Shown in pieces: positions 62,303 through 64,000 of a stretch of DNA of 64,000 bases. How positions within the stretch are numbered: position 1 is the first letter of the stretch; each line of letters begins with the position of its first letter. The translations under genes and the position numbers were made by a program. The notes under the pieces are model-generated. The model did not search any database. It saw only the letters and a program-made list of their open reading frames with translations, and was not told the DNA's origin. The stretch covers positions 1,251,001 through 1,315,000 of the forward strand of contig NZ_CP149510.1 in assembly GCF_040126305.1 (NCBI RefSeq), given 5' to 3'. The stretch is from Pararhizobium sp. A13 (lineage in GTDB: Bacteria > Pseudomonadota > Alphaproteobacteria > Rhizobiales > Rhizobiaceae).

Positions 62303-62626
62303 CTAAAAAGGCAGTTTCATGCCGGGCGGGATCGGCAGGCCGGCGGTAAGCGCGCGGGTCTTTTCGGCGGTGATCGCTTCGGCCTTGTCCTTGCCGTCCT
62401 TGTGGGCGGCGACGATCAGGTCTTCGAGAATCTCGACATCGTCTTCCTTGAACAGCGACGGGTCGATCTTGATGCCTTTCAGGTTACCCTTGCCGTCCAT
62501 GCGAACGGTGACCAGACCGCCGCCGGAAGAGCCGTCGACTTCAAGCGCAGAAATCTCTTCCTGCATCTTCTCCATCTTGGCCTGCATTTCCTTGACCTTG
62601 CCCATCATGCCCATGATGTCGCGCAT
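62303..62626 (-). CDS. YbaB/EbfC nucleoid-associated protein
   Basis: A 107-residue protein with the full family pattern: [60 protein letters not shown] and the Pro/Gly-rich tail [12 protein letters not shown]. It binds DNA as a dimer. ATG 62626 is preferred over 62632 since AGAGGAC is then 7-8 bases upstream. It follows dnaX, as usual. Confidence 0.94.
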   Translation of the reverse strand: MRDIMGMMGKVKEMQAKMEKMQEEISALEVDGSSGGGLVTVRMDGKGNLKGIKIDPSLFKEDDVEILEDLIVAAHKDGKDKAEAITAEKTRALTAGLPIPPGMKLPF

Positions 62627-62665
62627 CGCCATGTCCTCTTCTTGTCGCGTGGTAATCTTGTAGAC

Positions 62666-64000
62666 TTAGTGCTCGATATCGTCGCCGGGAAGGATATCGC
62701 CTTCTGAGGATTCGGCGGCGGCCACGGCCTGCGGCTCTTCCTCCGGTTCCGGCCCCTTTATCCGCACGTCGGCGATCTTTGCGCCGGGAAACCGTGCGAT
62801 GATGGCCGCGACGTCCGGGTCCTGCCGGGCGTCGTTGAATTGGCGCTCCTTGGTGGCCGCTTCGGCCTCCACAAGTGTCGGTTGGCCGGGCTCGCGGCTG
62901 AGGATCACCATCCAGCGGATGCCCGTCCAATCCTCCAGTTTTTTCTGAAGCTCGGCAACCAGCGTCTTCGGCGCATCGTCCGGCAGGTTGATCTCCAGCC
63001 GCCCCGGCTCCAGATTGACGAGACGGACGAAATTGCGGACCAGCGTCTTCAGCCTGATATCGCGGTTGGCGGCGCAGAGTTCGGCAATGTCGCTCGCCGA
63101 TTTGACGGCGGCCTTCGGTTCAGCTTTCGCCTCAGGGGCTTCGGTTGGCTTTTCTTCCGTCTTGCCAACCGGCATGTCCGGCTGCGGTGCTGCGTTCGGC
63201 ACGGCGCGCAGCATGGTCGCGCCATTTCCGGTCGTGCGCTGCGCCGGCGGCATATCGCTGCCGCGGGCCTGCATCGAGGTGCTCGCAACGGGGGCTGGCG
63301 CGCCACCGCCATTGCCGCCGTTCGGCGCGGAAGGCTGCCGCTGCGCGTCGCCGCCGGAAAGTTCGAGCAGTCGACGCGCCGCATCTTCCGGCGAGGGCAA
63401 GTGGGCAGCGTGAGCGAGACGGATCAACACCATTTCGGCGGCACCGGCCGGACGCGACGAGCTTTCCGTTTCCGGAATGCCCTTCAGGAGCATCTGCCAG
63501 ATGCGCGACAGCGTCGTCACGGCGATGCCGGACGAGAATTCGGCGCCGCGGGTGCGCTCGATCTCGCTTAGCGACTGGTCGTTGGCGGCATCCGGCACAT
63601 ATTTCAGGCGGGTGACGAGATGGGTGAAGTCGGCAAGGTCGGTCAGCACCACGGATGGGCTGGCGCCGGCCTCGTATTGTCCGTTGAACTCCTCGAGCGC
63701 GGCTGCGACATCGCCTTTGACGATATGCTGGAACAGGTCGACGATGCGGGCGCGGTCGGCAAGGCCGAGCATCGAGCGCACGGCCTCGACCTCGACCACG
63801 CCGCCGCCATGGGCGATCGCCTGGTCGAGCAGCGACAGGCCGTCACGTGCGGAGCCTTCCGCCGCGCGGGCGATCATCGCCAGCGCATCCGGATCGGCCG
63901 AAATGCCTTCCTTACCGAGAATGGTGGTGAACAGGCCGACGAGATCCGACGCGCCGATGCGGCGCAGGTCGAAGCGCTGGCAGCGCGACAGCACGGTGAT
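62666..64000 (-). CDS. dnaX: DNA polymerase III subunit gamma/tau, C-terminal part (5' end off window)
   Basis: The frame is open to the right edge, so the start and the ATP-binding motifs lie outside. The visible 444 residues begin at TVLSRCQRFDLRRI (end of the AAA+ domain), continue through the clamp-loader lid and collar (GSARDGLSLLDQAIAHGGG) and a Pro/Ala-rich linker near residue 260, and end with the tau C-terminal domain (LVAELQKKLEDWTGIRWMVI). It loads the sliding clamp at the replication fork. Confidence 0.95.
   Translation of the reverse strand: MTVLSRCQRFDLRRIGASDLVGLFTTILGKEGISADPDALAMIARAAEGSARDGLSLLDQAIAHGGGVVEVEAVRSMLGLADRARIVDLFQHIVKGDVAAALEEFNGQYEAGASPSVVLTDLADFTHLVTRLKYVPDAANDQSLSEIERTRGAEFSSGIAVTTLSRIWQMLLKGIPETESSSRPAGAAEMVLIRLAHAAHLPSPEDAARRLLELSGGDAQRQPSAPNGGNGGGAPAPVASTSMQARGSDMPPAQRTTGNGATMLRAVPNAAPQPDMPVGKTEEKPTEAPEAKAEPKAAVKSASDIAELCAANRDIRLKTLVRNFVRLVNLEPGRLEINLPDDAPKTLVAELQKKLEDWTGIRWMVILSREPGQPTLVEAEAATKERQFNDARQDPDVAAIIARFPGAKIADVRIKGPEPEEEPQAVAAAESSEGDILPGDDIEH

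Noticed and set aside
1..64000. CRISPR arrays and cas genes
   Set aside because: No evenly spaced direct repeats and no Cas-like proteins were seen.

Overview
The window looks like chromosome of an alphaproteobacterium of the Rhizobiaceae (Rhizobium/Agrobacterium/Ensifer/Shinella type). This rests on high GC, rhizobial conjugation genes (TraA, TraC, TraD, TraG with a Ti-type oriT core), several gene families typical of rhizobial plasmids (DUF736, DUF1173, DUF932, DUF2493, DUF4326, strawberry-notch), a BA14K protein, short palindromic repeats of rhizobial style, and an alphaproteobacterial rimP-nusA-ylxR-infB block.

Layout. (1) 1-3.1 kb: a CecR-type TetR regulator, a membrane-fusion protein and a double-cassette ABC ATPase (YbhG/YbhF type), coupled by 4-bp overlaps; the ATPase runs off the left edge. 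(2) 3.4-14.0 kb: an RctA-like winged-helix gene divergent from a complete virB1-virB11 operon, with a TrbM/KikA-like gene at the front and an EexN-like entry-exclusion lipoprotein between virB5 and virB6. (3) 14.0-27.9 kb: plasmid-style accessory genes, many broken. A ParB-like gene, a small conserved gene, DUF932, a strawberry-notch helicase, two toprim copies and DUF4326 are truncated or frameshifted. ArdC, DUF1173, one toprim protein, DUF2493, a RES/Xre toxin-antitoxin pair and DUF736 look intact. IS and reverse-transcriptase debris lies at 17.5-18.8 kb. (4) 28-35.5 kb: traG-traD-traC, an oriT, and traA (relaxase-helicase). (5) 35.6-46.1 kb: a cargo island with a methyltransferase, two paralogous AraC regulators flanking an MFS transporter, and an operon of polar amino-acid ABC transporter genes with an alanine-racemase-like enzyme inside. 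(6) 46.1-47.1 kb: an IS3-family remnant, a decayed tyrosine integrase of the DUF6538 type, and tRNA-Leu(CAG).

(7) From 47.2 kb the content is ordinary chromosome: phosphomannomutase, BA14K protein, a reverse-transcriptase fragment, YqaA, SelT/W-like and DoxX proteins, infB-ylxR-nusA-rimP, an MFS_3 exporter, a lytic transglycosylase, recR, a MOSC protein, ybaB and the 3' part of dnaX.

Reading. Regions 2-6 are best explained as an integrated conjugative element, or a plasmid-derived block, that entered at tRNA-Leu. It keeps a complete-looking transfer apparatus (mating-pair formation, coupling protein, relaxase, oriT) but its integrase has decayed and its replication/maintenance genes are eroding. 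The most original content is the cargo island, which pairs an exporter and a methyltransferase with an amino-acid importer and a racemase-like enzyme that lacks the usual catalytic tyrosine.
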